Below, piece after piece: positions 33,795 through 43,075 of a DNA stretch of 64,000 bases. A model generated the notes under the pieces. That model ran no database searches and was not told the origin of the DNA. It saw nothing but the letters and a program-made list of their open reading frames with translations. Location: NCBI RefSeq assembly GCF_014641595.1, contig NZ_BMIA01000001.1:496001-560000 (forward strand), written 5' to 3'. The position numbers and the translations under genes are program-made. Source of the stretch: Dyadobacter endophyticus (GTDB lineage: Bacteria > Bacteroidota > Bacteroidia > Cytophagales > Spirosomataceae). Numbering within the stretch: the stretch's first letter is position 1; the number at the start of each line of letters is the position of its first letter.

Positions 33795-34562
33795 TCAGGT
33801 CAGGTAATCAAAATTAAATTTCAGATGTCGGTAAATGTGCCTCATTTGCGTGAGTAGAAAGCTATCACTTTCCCGCCAGATATTCCTTTTCATTGTACTG
33901 GGCTCGGCCTCGGAATTCTTTTGGACAAACAGACCGGTGAAGTCCTTGTAAAAATAGGCTTTGCCATTGTTTTTCAGGAACGACATCATCATCTGGTACT
34001 CGGTCACATCGCCTTTCTGGCCTTCGACATATCTTCCGAACTTGCTAAAAAAATTGCTCCTGCGCAGGTGCGGGTGGTCGCTGTAAGCGTAAAACTTACG
34101 ATAACCCGGTTTCCAGAGTTTAAAATCCATTTCGTAATAGCCGTGCTCGGGGTTGCGCAGGCAGGGATATTCGAAATAGGCGTAGAACCGAACCACATCG
34201 ATGCCAGGTTTTTCCCGCATAATGTCCAGCGCGTGCGTGAAGCTTTCCGGGAAAATGATGGTTGGGGTGAAGTCCTCCTGCACATAAAGTGTTAGCGGCG
34301 TCTGCACGGCATCCTGGCCCTTATTGATATTGTTGCCCAAACCCCTGTTCTGAGGCGTGGTAATAAGCCTGAACTCATGCTTTTTCTGCAATTGAAGCAG
34401 GTAATCGATATGTTCAGGTTTGCTTCCGTCGTCGGACACGACGATGTCGCCGAACCGACAGCCCAGGGCTTCAAACGAACGGAGCAACTGTTCCAGCGAC
34501 TGGCTCCGGTTGTAATGGGTAATGAGCAGCGTCACCTCCCCGAAGTAGTATTCCTTGTTCAT
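33795..34562 (-). CDS. GT2 family glycosyltransferase, tandem paralog 2
   Basis: A 255-residue cytoplasmic glycosyltransferase: TLLITHYNRSQSLEQLL, VVSDDGSKPEHI, TPQNRGLGNNINKGQDA and VQEDF, which holds the metal-binding acidic residues. It is closely similar to the gene directly upstream (34572-35351), including SDHPHLRRSNFFSKFGRY and EPSTM, so the two arose by tandem duplication. Gap to the paralog is 9 bases. Probably adds one sugar to the repeat unit; specificity unknown. Confidence 0.88.
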   Translation of the reverse strand: MNKEYYFGEVTLLITHYNRSQSLEQLLRSFEALGCRFGDIVVSDDGSKPEHIDYLLQLQKKHEFRLITTPQNRGLGNNINKGQDAVQTPLTLYVQEDFTPTIIFPESFTHALDIMREKPGIDVVRFYAYFEYPCLRNPEHGYYEMDFKLWKPGYRKFYAYSDHPHLRRSNFFSKFGRYVEGQKGDVTEYQMMMSFLKNNGKAYFYKDFTGLFVQKNSEAEPSTMKRNIWRESDSFLLTQMRHIYRHLKFNFDYLT

Positions 34563-34571
34563 GTAGGCAGT

Positions 34572-35351
34572 CTATTTCATGAAAACCAAGTCGAGCGTAT
34601 TTTTTAGCCAGCGATAGCGCAGGTACGTCAGCCGTGCAAGTTTGATCAGCGGATTCTCGCTCAGTTTCCAGTCTGCGCGCTCCATGGTACTCGGCTCATC
34701 GGAAGAGTTTTTTTGATAAAACAGTTTAGTGAAATCGTTAAAAAACAGCCCCTTCCCTTTATGCTGTAAAAAACTGACAGCCATTTTGTATTCTGTCAGA
34801 TCGCCTTTGATCCCCTCGGGGTAGCGGCCGAACTTTGAAAAGAACGAGCTGCGCCGCAAATGCGGATGGTCGCTGTAATAGTAAAATTTCAAATGGTCCA
34901 TATCCCAGAACCGGTACACCATTTGCGAGTATCCTTTTTTAAAGGGCATCAGGGTAGGGTAGGCAAAATAGGCGTAAAATCGAACGATATCCCATTTTGG
35001 GTCCTCTCGCATAAAAGTGAGCGCGTCTTGGAAATGGACGGGGAAAATCTCGGAAGGCTGAAAATCCTCCTGAACGTACAGGGTGTATTCGGATCGCACC
35101 GCATCCTGGCCCTTATTGATGTTATGGCCCAGCCCGCGGTTTTTCGGTGTGGTAATGAGCCGGAAATTGAAGCGATTAATGAGCGATGTTACTTTTTCCA
35201 GGTGCTCGGGTTTGCTGCCGTCATCCGAAACGACTATCTCCGCAAACTGGCAGCCAAGCGATTCAAATGTGGCAAGCAGCCGTTCGAGCGATCCGCTACG
35301 GTTGTAATGGGTGATCAGTAAGGTGGTATCGGGAAAATGGTGCTGCATCAT
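34572..35351 (-). CDS. GT2 family glycosyltransferase, tandem paralog 1
   Basis: A 259-residue glycosyltransferase with the same architecture as its downstream neighbour: LLITHYNRSGSLERLLATF, VVSDDGSKPEHL, NRGLGHNINKGQDAV, YVQEDFQPSEIFP and SDHPHLRRSSFFSKFGRYPEG. No membrane helix. Six bases separate it from the GT2 gene upstream. Either of two adjacent ATG codons can be the start. Donor and acceptor unknown. Confidence 0.88.
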   Translation of the reverse strand: MMQHHFPDTTLLITHYNRSGSLERLLATFESLGCQFAEIVVSDDGSKPEHLEKVTSLINRFNFRLITTPKNRGLGHNINKGQDAVRSEYTLYVQEDFQPSEIFPVHFQDALTFMREDPKWDIVRFYAYFAYPTLMPFKKGYSQMVYRFWDMDHLKFYYYSDHPHLRRSSFFSKFGRYPEGIKGDLTEYKMAVSFLQHKGKGLFFNDFTKLFYQKNSSDEPSTMERADWKLSENPLIKLARLTYLRYRWLKNTLDLVFMK

Positions 35352-35357
35352 AAATTA

Positions 35358-36221
35358 TTAGAGATAGTCGCGCATGCCTTGCAACTGTCGCTTGGCCCGA
35401 TTAAAAAAAGCCCTGGAAATGCTGCCGTCGTCGAGCAAGCGGCGAGGTGAGGTGAAAACCGTGGCTTTGGAGCTGGTAACCTGTCTCAGTTCGCCCTCCT
35501 TCTTCAGGTTCAGTGCCATCCGGCCATCTTCGGCCTCATTTTGGAAATCGCTGCCGACGATATTGGCATACACCCGTGAGCCGCTAACTCGGAAACCGCC
35601 CGTTCTTCGGCCAACCTCGGTCACAAAGCCCATATTAAAGCCGTACACATTGAGGTATTCCCGGTTCTTCTTCCGGATGCGGATCATCAGCCCGGCGAAT
35701 TGCTCGTATAGCCACAGACCTAACCGGCCTTGCCCGGTGGGCGGAATGAATGCGTAATTGCCGTAAACGCCGGTGATGCCAGCGTTTTTTGCCATCGGCT
35801 CCACCATCAGGTCAATCCAGTCGGGTGGGTAGAAGGTGTCAGAATCGGCGCAGAGGTGGTATTTGCCACGGGCCTGGTCGAGGCCCATTTGCCGGGCGAA
35901 TGGTGTGCCCTGGACAGTTTGCAGGTAGTTTCGTACGCCCAGCGTGTCGAGCACTTTCTGGGTGCCGTCGGTCGAATTATTGTTGACAACAACGATCTCG
36001 ACCTTGTAATTGGTAATGCTGGCCGAAAGCGAGGAAAGCGTCCGGTATATATTGTTCTCTTCGTTCCAGGCCGGGATCACGACCGATACCTCGGGTGCTT
36101 CCTCTCGGAAACGGTTGATGCGGCTGCGCAAAACCTGAATCTCGCCCTCGGTGAGATCTTCGAAACGCTTGTTTGTAAAAAGGTGTGGCAGAATCCATTT
36201 AGGTAAGCCCAATAAACTCAT
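35358..36221 (-). CDS. GT2 family glycosyltransferase
   Basis: A 287-residue GT2 enzyme: VSVVIPAWNEENNIYRTLSS, VVVNNNSTDGTQKVLD, CADSDTFYPPDWID with the Asp-x-Asp metal motif. It differs from the tandem pair that follows. First gene of the minus-strand set 36221-33795; a promoter-like element lies about 100 bases upstream. No membrane helix is clear. Probably builds the same polymer as the surrounding genes. Confidence 0.88.
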   Translation of the reverse strand: MSLLGLPKWILPHLFTNKRFEDLTEGEIQVLRSRINRFREEAPEVSVVIPAWNEENNIYRTLSSLSASITNYKVEIVVVNNNSTDGTQKVLDTLGVRNYLQTVQGTPFARQMGLDQARGKYHLCADSDTFYPPDWIDLMVEPMAKNAGITGVYGNYAFIPPTGQGRLGLWLYEQFAGLMIRIRKKNREYLNVYGFNMGFVTEVGRRTGGFRVSGSRVYANIVGSDFQNEAEDGRMALNLKKEGELRQVTSSKATVFTSPRRLLDDGSISRAFFNRAKRQLQGMRDYL

Positions 36222-36317
36222 ATTCTGGCAATCGGTAGGTTTTGTACATCTTTACAGTCAAACAAGCCCTTGTAGCGGGCAGAGGGAGGAAAGTTAAAAC
36301 AATAATCCTGCTTTGTG

Positions 36318-36325
36318 CAAAAATA
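36318..36325 (-). promoter_or_regulatory. Candidate -7 element for the minus-strand glycosyltransferase set
   Basis: TATTTTTG on the minus strand matches TAnnTTTG. It lies about 100 bases before the ATG at 36221, giving a leader of about 90 bases. No TTG is seen at the proper -33 distance, so this is a weak call. Confidence 0.35.
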
Positions 36326-36429
36326 TTGTAAAATTACTTCGCATATTGCGTTTGGTACCAACATCGGTAAATAGTTTAATAATCCGTGGACGTAGTTCGT
36401 GGTTACCATAATATACAGCCTACAACCTG

Positions 36430-37782
36430 ATGGCCTTTCAGCTTTTACAAAAATTAAGGAACAAACATTTTCTTTCGCTGGCCGGAAACGGCATTATGTC
36501 CGTGCTTGGGATGCTGAACATGATCATCCTGTACCGGGCATTGCCTGTGGCAAGTATTGGGATGTGGGTATTCTTTTTGTCAATATTACTGCTGGTTGAT
36601 ACTTTCCGGTCCGGCTTTCTTACAACGGCATTTATCAAGTTCTATGCAGGTGCGAGTGCAGCACGGAAGCGCGAGGTCGTGGGTTCGGCCTGGTTTATCG
36701 GCGGGGCGATCACGGGCATTCTTGCGCTGATCAATATTCCGGCGTTTCTATTCTCGGATTGGTTTAAGAATCCATCCGTCGTGCTGTTTGTGGAGTGGTT
36801 TGGCATAATATATGTTGCTTCATTGCCTTATTTTATCGCTTCCTGCGTGGTGCAGGCCGAGCAGCGGTTCGATCAGCTCTTATGCATCCGTTTCCTGAGC
36901 CAGGGCTTTTTCATCCTTTTTGTGATGGTTATGGCCTTTACCCACACCGCAAATCTGCAAAATATCATCTACGCCTATCTGGGCGGTGCTGCGCTGACGA
37001 GCATTTTCACCATCGTCATGGGCTGGGCCAGGCTCGGTAATTTCAGGGACCGTACCACTGAGTGCATCAAGGAAATCTTTCATTTTGGTAAGTTCTCGGT
37101 CGGTACCACATTGAGTTCCAATCTCTTCGGTACTTCCAATACGATGATTATCAACTTCATGCTTGGACCTGCCGCATTGGCGGTTTTCAACCTCGGTCAG
37201 CGGCTGATGGAGATTATTGAAATACCCCTTAGGAGTTTCGCCGCTACGGGGATGCCCGAACTCTCGGCTGCCTATAACGAAGGCAACCGGCCGAAAGTGA
37301 TCGAAACCATGAAACGCTACGCAGGTTTGATCACCATAGCGCTGTTGCCGGCCTGTATTGGCGCGGTGATCCTGGCCGACGTGGCCATTCACATCATAGG
37401 CGGTGAAAAGTATATAGAATCAGAAGCAGCGAATATTATGCGACTGTATATGACATTTGCGCTTCTATACCCGCTCGACCGCTTTTTTGCATTGACACTC
37501 GATGTGATCCATCAGCCTAAAATCAATTTCATCAAGGTGCTGATCATGCTGGCCGGCAGCGTTGTTGCCTCCGTAACGGCTATTTACATAACCGGTAGCG
37601 TCTACGGTGTAGCGATCGCCGGTGTAGTGCCAACACTCATCGGCGTGGCCATAGGCTACTGGGGCCTTAACCGCTTCGAGCCTTTCTCTATTCTGAGCGT
37701 TTTTACAACCGGTTATGCCGAGGCGGTCGGTCTGGTCAAGATCTGGTGGGGGAAGCTGAGGGTTAATAAGGCGCATCAGTGA
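36430..37782 (+). CDS. Polysaccharide flippase (Wzx-like, MOP superfamily)
   Basis: A 450-residue protein with about 12 membrane helices, typical of lipid-linked repeat-unit flippases. It begins with LAGNGIMSVLGMLNMIILYRALP and contains the pattern FGTSNTMIINFMLGPAALAVFNLGQRLMEI. It moves undecaprenyl-linked repeat units to the periplasmic face, where the Wzy-type protein can polymerise them. Divergent from the GT2 set and 94 bases before the GT4 gene. With the initiating transferase, Wzy and Wzc-like proteins it completes a Wzx/Wzy-type pathway. Confidence 0.88.
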   Translation: MAFQLLQKLRNKHFLSLAGNGIMSVLGMLNMIILYRALPVASIGMWVFFLSILLLVDTFRSGFLTTAFIKFYAGASAARKREVVGSAWFIGGAITGILALINIPAFLFSDWFKNPSVVLFVEWFGIIYVASLPYFIASCVVQAEQRFDQLLCIRFLSQGFFILFVMVMAFTHTANLQNIIYAYLGGAALTSIFTIVMGWARLGNFRDRTTECIKEIFHFGKFSVGTTLSSNLFGTSNTMIINFMLGPAALAVFNLGQRLMEIIEIPLRSFAATGMPELSAAYNEGNRPKVIETMKRYAGLITIALLPACIGAVILADVAIHIIGGEKYIESEAANIMRLYMTFALLYPLDRFFALTLDVIHQPKINFIKVLIMLAGSVVASVTAIYITGSVYGVAIAGVVPTLIGVAIGYWGLNRFEPFSILSVFTTGYAEAVGLVKIWWGKLRVNKAHQ

Positions 37783-37876
37783 ATATCGCTTTTTTAAGGC
37801 CGGCTTGGCAGCTACTAGCAGTGGGACTTGTAAAAAGTATTAAATTACTGGACAAACAAAGGAGGCGCCCGATCTG

Positions 37877-39118
37877 ATGAGAGCTCATGAAGATGCTTTG
37901 CCAATGAAACTGAAAGGAAATCAGATTTTGATTTTTGGATTTGCCCGGTTTGACGCACCCAACGAGTCTACCAGCTACACTATCGCCAAACTGCTCGCGC
38001 GGGAGAATCAAGTTTATTATATCGAGGACCCAGTGACGCTTCGCGAATTTTTCAAGTTGCGCAAAACAGCTGGATACCGGTCGCGTGAAGGGCATTTCTC
38101 CTTTACCAGCCATTCGCTGGTCGAAACCGACCTGCCTGGCCTGAAAGTGATTATCCCGCCGATACGATTGTCTGCAAACTTTCTTCCGGAGAACTGGCTG
38201 TTTCGAACTGTATTAAAGTTCAATGAGTTATTAATCCGTACCAAGCTGAAAGGCATTCTGAAAACCTATAAGATCAGGGATTATATTTTCATGAATTCCT
38301 TTAATTTTCATTATCCGACCCTCACCGAAGGCCTGACGCCTAAGCTGAAAGTGTATCATTGCCTTGACCAGGCAGTGTTGCCATTCAACCGGAGGCACGG
38401 CGTTGTGGCGGAGGAGATTCTGGTGAAACAGAGCGATGTGGTGATTTGCAGCAGCAAGCAATTGAATGAGGAAAGAAAAAAGCGAAACCCGCACACTTAT
38501 TTTGTGGCCAATGCCGCAGATCTGGGCCATAGCAGCAAAGCATTGAACCCTGATTTACCGGTGTACCCCGTTATTGCCGCATTGAAAAAGCCCGTGATCG
38601 GTTACTTGGGCGCTATCGATCACCGGATGGATTATGATTTGCTGAGAAAAGTAATACTGGCCAATCCCGACAAGAGCTTCGTATTCGTGGGCCCGGTATC
38701 CAGAGAGTTTGTGCCCGATTGGATCTTTGCTGCCGGAAACGTCTATTTTCCCGGCCCGATCGATTATCAGTATATGCCTGCGGTGATCAAAGGGTTCGAT
38801 GTGGCGCTGATCCCGTTTAAAAAGAATGAAGTTAGCAGCAGCATTTTCCCGCTCAAACTTTTCGAATACCTTGGTGCTGGCAAGCCGGTAGTGTCAACCG
38901 ACTTTAATCCTGATCTAATGGAGTTTACCAAAGGTGCGGTGACGTTCTGTGAAGATTCCGAAAGCTTTTCTCTGGCTATCAATCATGAATTGCAGACCGA
39001 CAGCACCGCCAAGCGCAAAAGCCGCTTGACAATCGCCGCAGAAAACACCTGGGAAAACCGCATAGATGCCATTGCGGATATCATACATTATCACCTCGAA
39101 GAGGTGATCCACCCCTGA
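37877..39118 (+). CDS. Glycosyltransferase, GT4-like (GT-B fold)
   Basis: A 413-residue GT-B glycosyltransferase similar to the one at 29925-31109: ILIFGFARFDAPNESTSYTIAKLLAREN, YHCLDQAVLPFNRRHG, KKPVIGYLGAIDHRMDYDLL, PAVIKGFDVALIPFKKNEVS and FEYLGAGKPVVSTDF. A purine-rich AAAGGAGG (37858-37865) lies 11 bases before ATG 37877; an internal ATG at 37904 is the alternative start. Convergent with the acyltransferase gene. Specificity unknown. Confidence 0.87.
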   Translation: MRAHEDALPMKLKGNQILIFGFARFDAPNESTSYTIAKLLARENQVYYIEDPVTLREFFKLRKTAGYRSREGHFSFTSHSLVETDLPGLKVIIPPIRLSANFLPENWLFRTVLKFNELLIRTKLKGILKTYKIRDYIFMNSFNFHYPTLTEGLTPKLKVYHCLDQAVLPFNRRHGVVAEEILVKQSDVVICSSKQLNEERKKRNPHTYFVANAADLGHSSKALNPDLPVYPVIAALKKPVIGYLGAIDHRMDYDLLRKVILANPDKSFVFVGPVSREFVPDWIFAAGNVYFPGPIDYQYMPAVIKGFDVALIPFKKNEVSSSIFPLKLFEYLGAGKPVVSTDFNPDLMEFTKGAVTFCEDSESFSLAINHELQTDSTAKRKSRLTIAAENTWENRIDAIADIIHYHLEEVIHP

Positions 39119-39163
39119 CCGCCGGCCGCCGGATCGCCGTGCCGCGGGACCGCCAGACCGTCA

Positions 39164-40279
39164 TTATTTGCGGACTACTTCTGCTTCCTGCACTTTTTTG
39201 GGTGATTTATATTGAAACCGCATTTCGATGTGTTTGTAGGTCCACGACGAGACAAAGTAGATCAATATGAAATTCAAAATGAACAGGTACGAGTAAGCTT
39301 CCGGCGGGAATTTGATTATTCGGATGAACAATACATTGAAAAGACTGATCAGCAACGCGTGCGTCATGTAAATAGAGTAGGAGTACTGGCCCAGCTTATG
39401 CAGCAGTTTTACGCTTTTCAGCCCCTTTGAAATAATGCCTTTTTCATAGGAAAATGTGTAAATGCAGATGAAGAAAAGTATTTCAAATACAGCGCCCCAA
39501 GGCTTCATAATCTCGCCGTTATAAATGCAGAGAACGATAAGGAGCAGCGATAGGATTTCTATGACTGAAAACAATGCGGGAGACCATTCACGCACCTGCA
39601 CATGTGTGTTACTGAATAGATTGAAGCAAAGTACCCCGGTAAAAAAGCCCAGAATCCCTCTCAGAAACCCATAATCAAAGCTGTAATTGATTTGAAAACT
39701 GCCGGAAACAGACCAGAGTGCTGCGAGCGAGAGGATGATCATCAGACCATACCAGGCGTTGCGGACCCGGAATTGTCGGGTTTGATAAATGTATACAAGC
39801 AGACTACCGAAAACCAGGTAAGCCATCATTTCCGCACTGATCGACCAACTGGGAATATTCCAGCTGACATCCTTCACGCCCGGTACCGGGGTGGAATTGA
39901 CCAGGAAAATCGAGGTGAAGAAAGTATAGACGTTGTTCGCCGGGTTCACCAGATTGTTGACCTTGATGTAGGGGCTGAGCATATTCTTAGCCACTTCCAT
40001 CCCTGCAAATGCTATCAACATCACGAAATGAAGCGGGTAAATGCGGTAGACGCGTTTTTTGAGAAATAGCCTGAACTGCGCCCAGTCGGCCAACGACTGG
40101 TAACTGTAGGCGATTACAAATCCGCTTAGAACAAAGAAGAAATCCACAAACATGTCCGAATTCTCGACGAAGCGGTTGTTCAGGATGGGGGTGTTGGCAA
40201 ATGGGCCCAGATGGAACAGGAACACAAGCGATGCGAACAAGCCCCGAAAAATGTCCAGTACTTCGAAGCGGTGTTTCAT
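39164..40279 (-). CDS. Acyltransferase 3 family membrane protein
   Basis: A 371-residue inner membrane protein with about ten helices, of the OafA/NodX acyltransferase-3 family. The start LDIFRGLFASLVFLFHLG carries the essential His, and DFFFVLSGFVIAYSY and KRVYRIYPLHFVMLI follow as family motifs. It O-acetylates (or succinylates) sugars of surface polysaccharide. It overlaps the kinase gene upstream by 4 bases (ATGA), so it is translated with the partner-switching module; this is unusual for an acyltransferase. Confidence 0.92.
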   Translation of the reverse strand: MKHRFEVLDIFRGLFASLVFLFHLGPFANTPILNNRFVENSDMFVDFFFVLSGFVIAYSYQSLADWAQFRLFLKKRVYRIYPLHFVMLIAFAGMEVAKNMLSPYIKVNNLVNPANNVYTFFTSIFLVNSTPVPGVKDVSWNIPSWSISAEMMAYLVFGSLLVYIYQTRQFRVRNAWYGLMIILSLAALWSVSGSFQINYSFDYGFLRGILGFFTGVLCFNLFSNTHVQVREWSPALFSVIEILSLLLIVLCIYNGEIMKPWGAVFEILFFICIYTFSYEKGIISKGLKSVKLLHKLGQYSYSIYMTHALLISLFNVLFIRIIKFPPEAYSYLFILNFILIYFVSSWTYKHIEMRFQYKSPKKVQEAEVVRK

Positions 40280-40851
40280 GTAAGTGGTTGGGTGAAGTAG
40301 AATGTGCTGATAAACCGGTTGATACCGGTGTCTTGTTCGTATTCGTAGGCGAACTCGTCAGAAGCTTTTGTCATGATAAGCAGCCCAAAATGCTCGCTGG
40401 TATCGGAGAGCAATGCGGGCATTTCCAGTTCGGCAAGCTCTTCGATGAAGAATATGGCCCGGCCCCGCTCGTCGGTGCGCACGCAGAGTGAATCCATACC
40501 ATTGTGGTAGATAGGAAAATCCACTGGCCGCACCATTTCCTGCAGTGGCCACATGATCTTTTTCTTGTGATGCCCCACGAGTGCAAGTGGCTTGCCATAA
40601 TCTTCCTTTTGAAGAACCACTCCATAGGCCGTCAGGCCGATTCTGAGCACAGATTCCCGCTCGCCTGAATGCTTCACCGCGTTGGTGAGCAGTTCTATGA
40701 TCACCCATTTGATCTTGGCCATCAGATCTTCGTCAAGCAGTGATCGGCTTACGTTTTGCTGGATGTGGTTTAGGCACAGGTTCAGTGTTCCGGGGATGCT
40801 CTCCCGGTTACTCTTGAAAACAATTGTGATCTGATCCGAATCTTCGCTCAT
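40276..40851 (-). CDS. RsbW/SpoIIAB-like ATP-binding protein
   Basis: A 191-residue cytoplasmic protein with a GHKL ATPase N-box (IIELLTNAVKHSG), characteristic of anti-sigma/serine kinase proteins. The C-terminal half (about 130-190) is less like RsbW. In partner switching such a kinase phosphorylates the STAS antagonist and binds a target. It lies 3 bases after the STAS gene and overlaps the acyltransferase by 4 bases. The kinase target other than the STAS protein is unknown; no sigma factor is adjacent. Confidence 0.82.
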   Translation of the reverse strand: MSEDSDQITIVFKSNRESIPGTLNLCLNHIQQNVSRSLLDEDLMAKIKWVIIELLTNAVKHSGERESVLRIGLTAYGVVLQKEDYGKPLALVGHHKKKIMWPLQEMVRPVDFPIYHNGMDSLCVRTDERGRAIFFIEELAELEMPALLSDTSEHFGLLIMTKASDEFAYEYEQDTGINRFISTFYFTQPLT

Positions 40852-40854
40852 AGA

Positions 40855-41193
40855 CTAGTTTAGTGTACCCATCGCCTCCTCAAAATCATCGAATATCCTG
40901 AACACCTTGTCCATCCTGATGAGCGTAAGCAGGTTTTTAACATCCGGTTTTAGGGAAACCAGGCAAATATCGGCATTGCGTGGCATGGCGTATTTCAATG
41001 CCACTACCAGACTGCCCAGGAAAGAGCTATCGATGTAATTCACATTCTCAAAACTGACGATCACCAGACGGATTCCCTTGCCGATGATCGTGATCATTTC
41101 TTCCTTGAATGCATCCGCATTCGAAAGACTCGCCTCATCTGGTAAAATAGTGGCTTGTACCACCCGGTTCATTTCTTCAACTTTCAGTATCAT
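40855..41193 (-). CDS. STAS domain anti-sigma factor antagonist
   Basis: A 112-residue RsbV/SpoIIAA-like protein. The segment NVNYIDSSFLGSLVVAL holds the Asp-Ser-Ser at 55-57, the site where such proteins are phosphorylated. The fold is complete and there is no extra domain. Seven bases separate it from the phosphatase gene and 3 from the kinase gene. In the classical scheme the unphosphorylated form sequesters the kinase. Confidence 0.9.
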   Translation of the reverse strand: MILKVEEMNRVVQATILPDEASLSNADAFKEEMITIIGKGIRLVIVSFENVNYIDSSFLGSLVVALKYAMPRNADICLVSLKPDVKNLLTLIRMDKVFRIFDDFEEAMGTLN

Positions 41194-41200
41194 ATCAGGG

Positions 41201-42358
41201 TCATTGTTTTTCTATAAAAATGATGCTTGCATCGTCCATCTGGTTGGTGTCGTCGATTAGTTCAAGTACATGCGTCCTGATCAAGCCGAAACTATCGGGT
41301 TTGCCCAGATATGGGGTTATTTTTTCCACAAAAAATGGGTAATCACTTTTCTTTGATCCGTTGGATGGAATATCTATCATGCCATCGGTGAAGATTGCCA
41401 GCTGGTCACCGGCCTTCATCCGAACGACGCGGTTGTCGTACATGCCGTCTTCGAGTAGTCCGAGCAGCAGCCCGGTGGATTGTACCGTCGCCGTTCTGCC
41501 CGTCTCGGGGGAGTGACTAATCAGCGGCAGATCGCCAGCGCCAGTGTAATGCACTTCGCCGGTGCAGGTATCGAGCAGCAGCAGCGAAAGGCTCGAAAGA
41601 ATGTTTTGCAGACTCTCATCGAGGTAAATCAGCTTGTTGATCTTTTGCACGATTGTAGCCAGGTCAAAATCATGGTCGAGCACGCAGAAGCGGATCGCGG
41701 CGCGGATATAGCTCAGAAAACCGAAGGTGAAGAACCAGGCTTTCCATTTTTTACCCATAATATCGCCCAGGAAGGCGAAACAAAAACGGCTGTCGACCTG
41801 CACAAAATCGATAAAATCACCCCCTGGATAACCGCGGTAGCCCTTATGCCAATAGTGGATCCGGTAGCCGCTTACGGTCGGCGCATGCGAGGGGATCGAT
41901 TTTACATTCAGCGCTTCGGCAGCAACCTTCAATTCTCTTACCGACCTCAGGTGTTCGTTTTCAAGGGTTTTAATGATATTGTTTAGCTTGGTGATGATCA
42001 CCGGGATCGGCGTTTCTTTATTGATGAAGTCCAGCGCCGACATATTCAGTCCTTCCAGCACCAGTTTGTTGTCGGTGAAAGAGGTCAGAAAAACGAACGG
42101 GATGTCTCGGATATTGGGATTCAGAAGCACTGCCTGCCGGAAATCGAAACCGTTCATTTCGGGCATATCGTAGTCGGACAGAATCAGATCGGGCGTTTCT
42201 ACCAGCAACATTTCCAAAGCTTCCGTCGCCGATTCGCACAACACGCAGTTGTACCCTGCTTTCAAGAGCGCATGTTCAATTACAGTACGGAACAGCAGGT
42301 TGTCCTCTACGAGCAGGATTTTCTTAACGGTGGTCGGCGCATCGGGAAAGCTGATCAT
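41201..42358 (-). CDS. Receiver - PP2C phosphatase (RsbU/SpoIIE-like)
   Basis: A 385-residue protein. Residues about 12-130 are a receiver with acceptor Asp62 in LILSDYDMPEMNG. A linker with coiled-coil character (about 130-170) is followed by a SpoIIE-type PP2C phosphatase domain: GYPGGDFIDFVQVD, FAFLGDIMGKKWKAW, LLLLDTCTGEVHYTGAGDLPL, FTDGMID. It would dephosphorylate the STAS protein encoded next, under control of receiver phosphorylation. Its start overlaps the membrane protein gene (ATGA). Confidence 0.92.
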   Translation of the reverse strand: MISFPDAPTTVKKILLVEDNLLFRTVIEHALLKAGYNCVLCESATEALEMLLVETPDLILSDYDMPEMNGFDFRQAVLLNPNIRDIPFVFLTSFTDNKLVLEGLNMSALDFINKETPIPVIITKLNNIIKTLENEHLRSVRELKVAAEALNVKSIPSHAPTVSGYRIHYWHKGYRGYPGGDFIDFVQVDSRFCFAFLGDIMGKKWKAWFFTFGFLSYIRAAIRFCVLDHDFDLATIVQKINKLIYLDESLQNILSSLSLLLLDTCTGEVHYTGAGDLPLISHSPETGRTATVQSTGLLLGLLEDGMYDNRVVRMKAGDQLAIFTDGMIDIPSNGSKKSDYPFFVEKITPYLGKPDSFGLIRTHVLELIDDTNQMDDASIIFIEKQ

Positions 42359-42903
42359 TTCTTGTTGAAGTTTATTACAAACAAAAGTACTCCACCGAAG
42401 ATAATCAGCAGCGACACCAGGTCCATAATCGTGACCCCGTCGTTGATATTGAAATGATATACTGTGAAAAGCTCGAAACTGGGCGGCGCGGGCATAATAA
42501 TCATCGCGAAGCCGACTATGATGAGCAAAATTGAGAGAATAAACATGACGCCTTTCTGGACCAACCTGCCACGCTTGGGTGTATTGATCCGGCTGTCGAA
42601 CTGGTTTTCAGCCAGCAACTTTTCCAGGCCTTCCAGAAGCTCCTCCCGCGACAGGTTATTTTCCTGGTCGAGCTCTTTGAATGGTGCTAATTTCTTTTGA
42701 GTGGTAGCCGAACGCTGAAAAGCATCCGCGATCTGTTTCTGGTACTGTTTCGAATGTTGCGCGCCGATGTCTGCTTGCTCGATCGCTTCGATTAGTTCCG
42801 AAACCTTCTTTTCGACCCGAACAATGTCCTGTCGCTGAGGATCATGTGGGGCTTGGTCGGAGTGGTGATCGTTGAGCAGACGTTTGAGTTTCACGCTTGG
42901 CAC
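42355..42903 (-). CDS. Small membrane protein heading the partner-switching operon
   Basis: A 182-residue protein. Residues 1 to about 105 are charged, probably helical and coiled-coil-like; two membrane helices follow at about 117-136 (VMFILSILLIIVGFAMIIMP) and about 158-178. I do not recognise a family. GTG at 42903 is the start. It overlaps the phosphatase gene by 4 bases (ATGA). It may anchor or sense for the phosphatase, but no evidence beyond gene order supports this. Confidence 0.68.
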   Translation of the reverse strand: MPSVKLKRLLNDHHSDQAPHDPQRQDIVRVEKKVSELIEAIEQADIGAQHSKQYQKQIADAFQRSATTQKKLAPFKELDQENNLSREELLEGLEKLLAENQFDSRINTPKRGRLVQKGVMFILSILLIIVGFAMIIMPAPPSFELFTVYHFNINDGVTIMDLVSLLIIFGGVLLFVINFNKK

Positions 42904-42975
42904 GGTTTGTTCTCGAAAAAGGCTATCAGGGACGATTCAGGATGTTTTTACAAAAACTGGAGGTCATTTCCCGAT

Positions 42976-43009
42976 TTTGGTTAAAGCTATGTTTTTATTA
43001 TTAAATTTG
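42976..43009 (+). promoter_or_regulatory. Bacteroidota-type promoter before the GT2 gene
   Basis: TTTG (42976-42979), 22 bases, TAAATTTG (43002-43009), matching TTTG-N17-23-TAnnTTTG. The ATG at 43076 would follow a leader of about 60 bases. Confidence 0.6.
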
Positions 43010-43075
43010 AAATAGTTCTACAAATCAATATAAATATTCCTTCGTAGTCCGCAATCTAGTGGCACAGTCTTGCGC

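Noticed and set aside
39119-39163. GC-rich spacer between convergent GT4 and acyltransferase genes
   Set aside because: Several short GC-rich complements are possible but no clean stem with a T-run, so I did not call a terminator.
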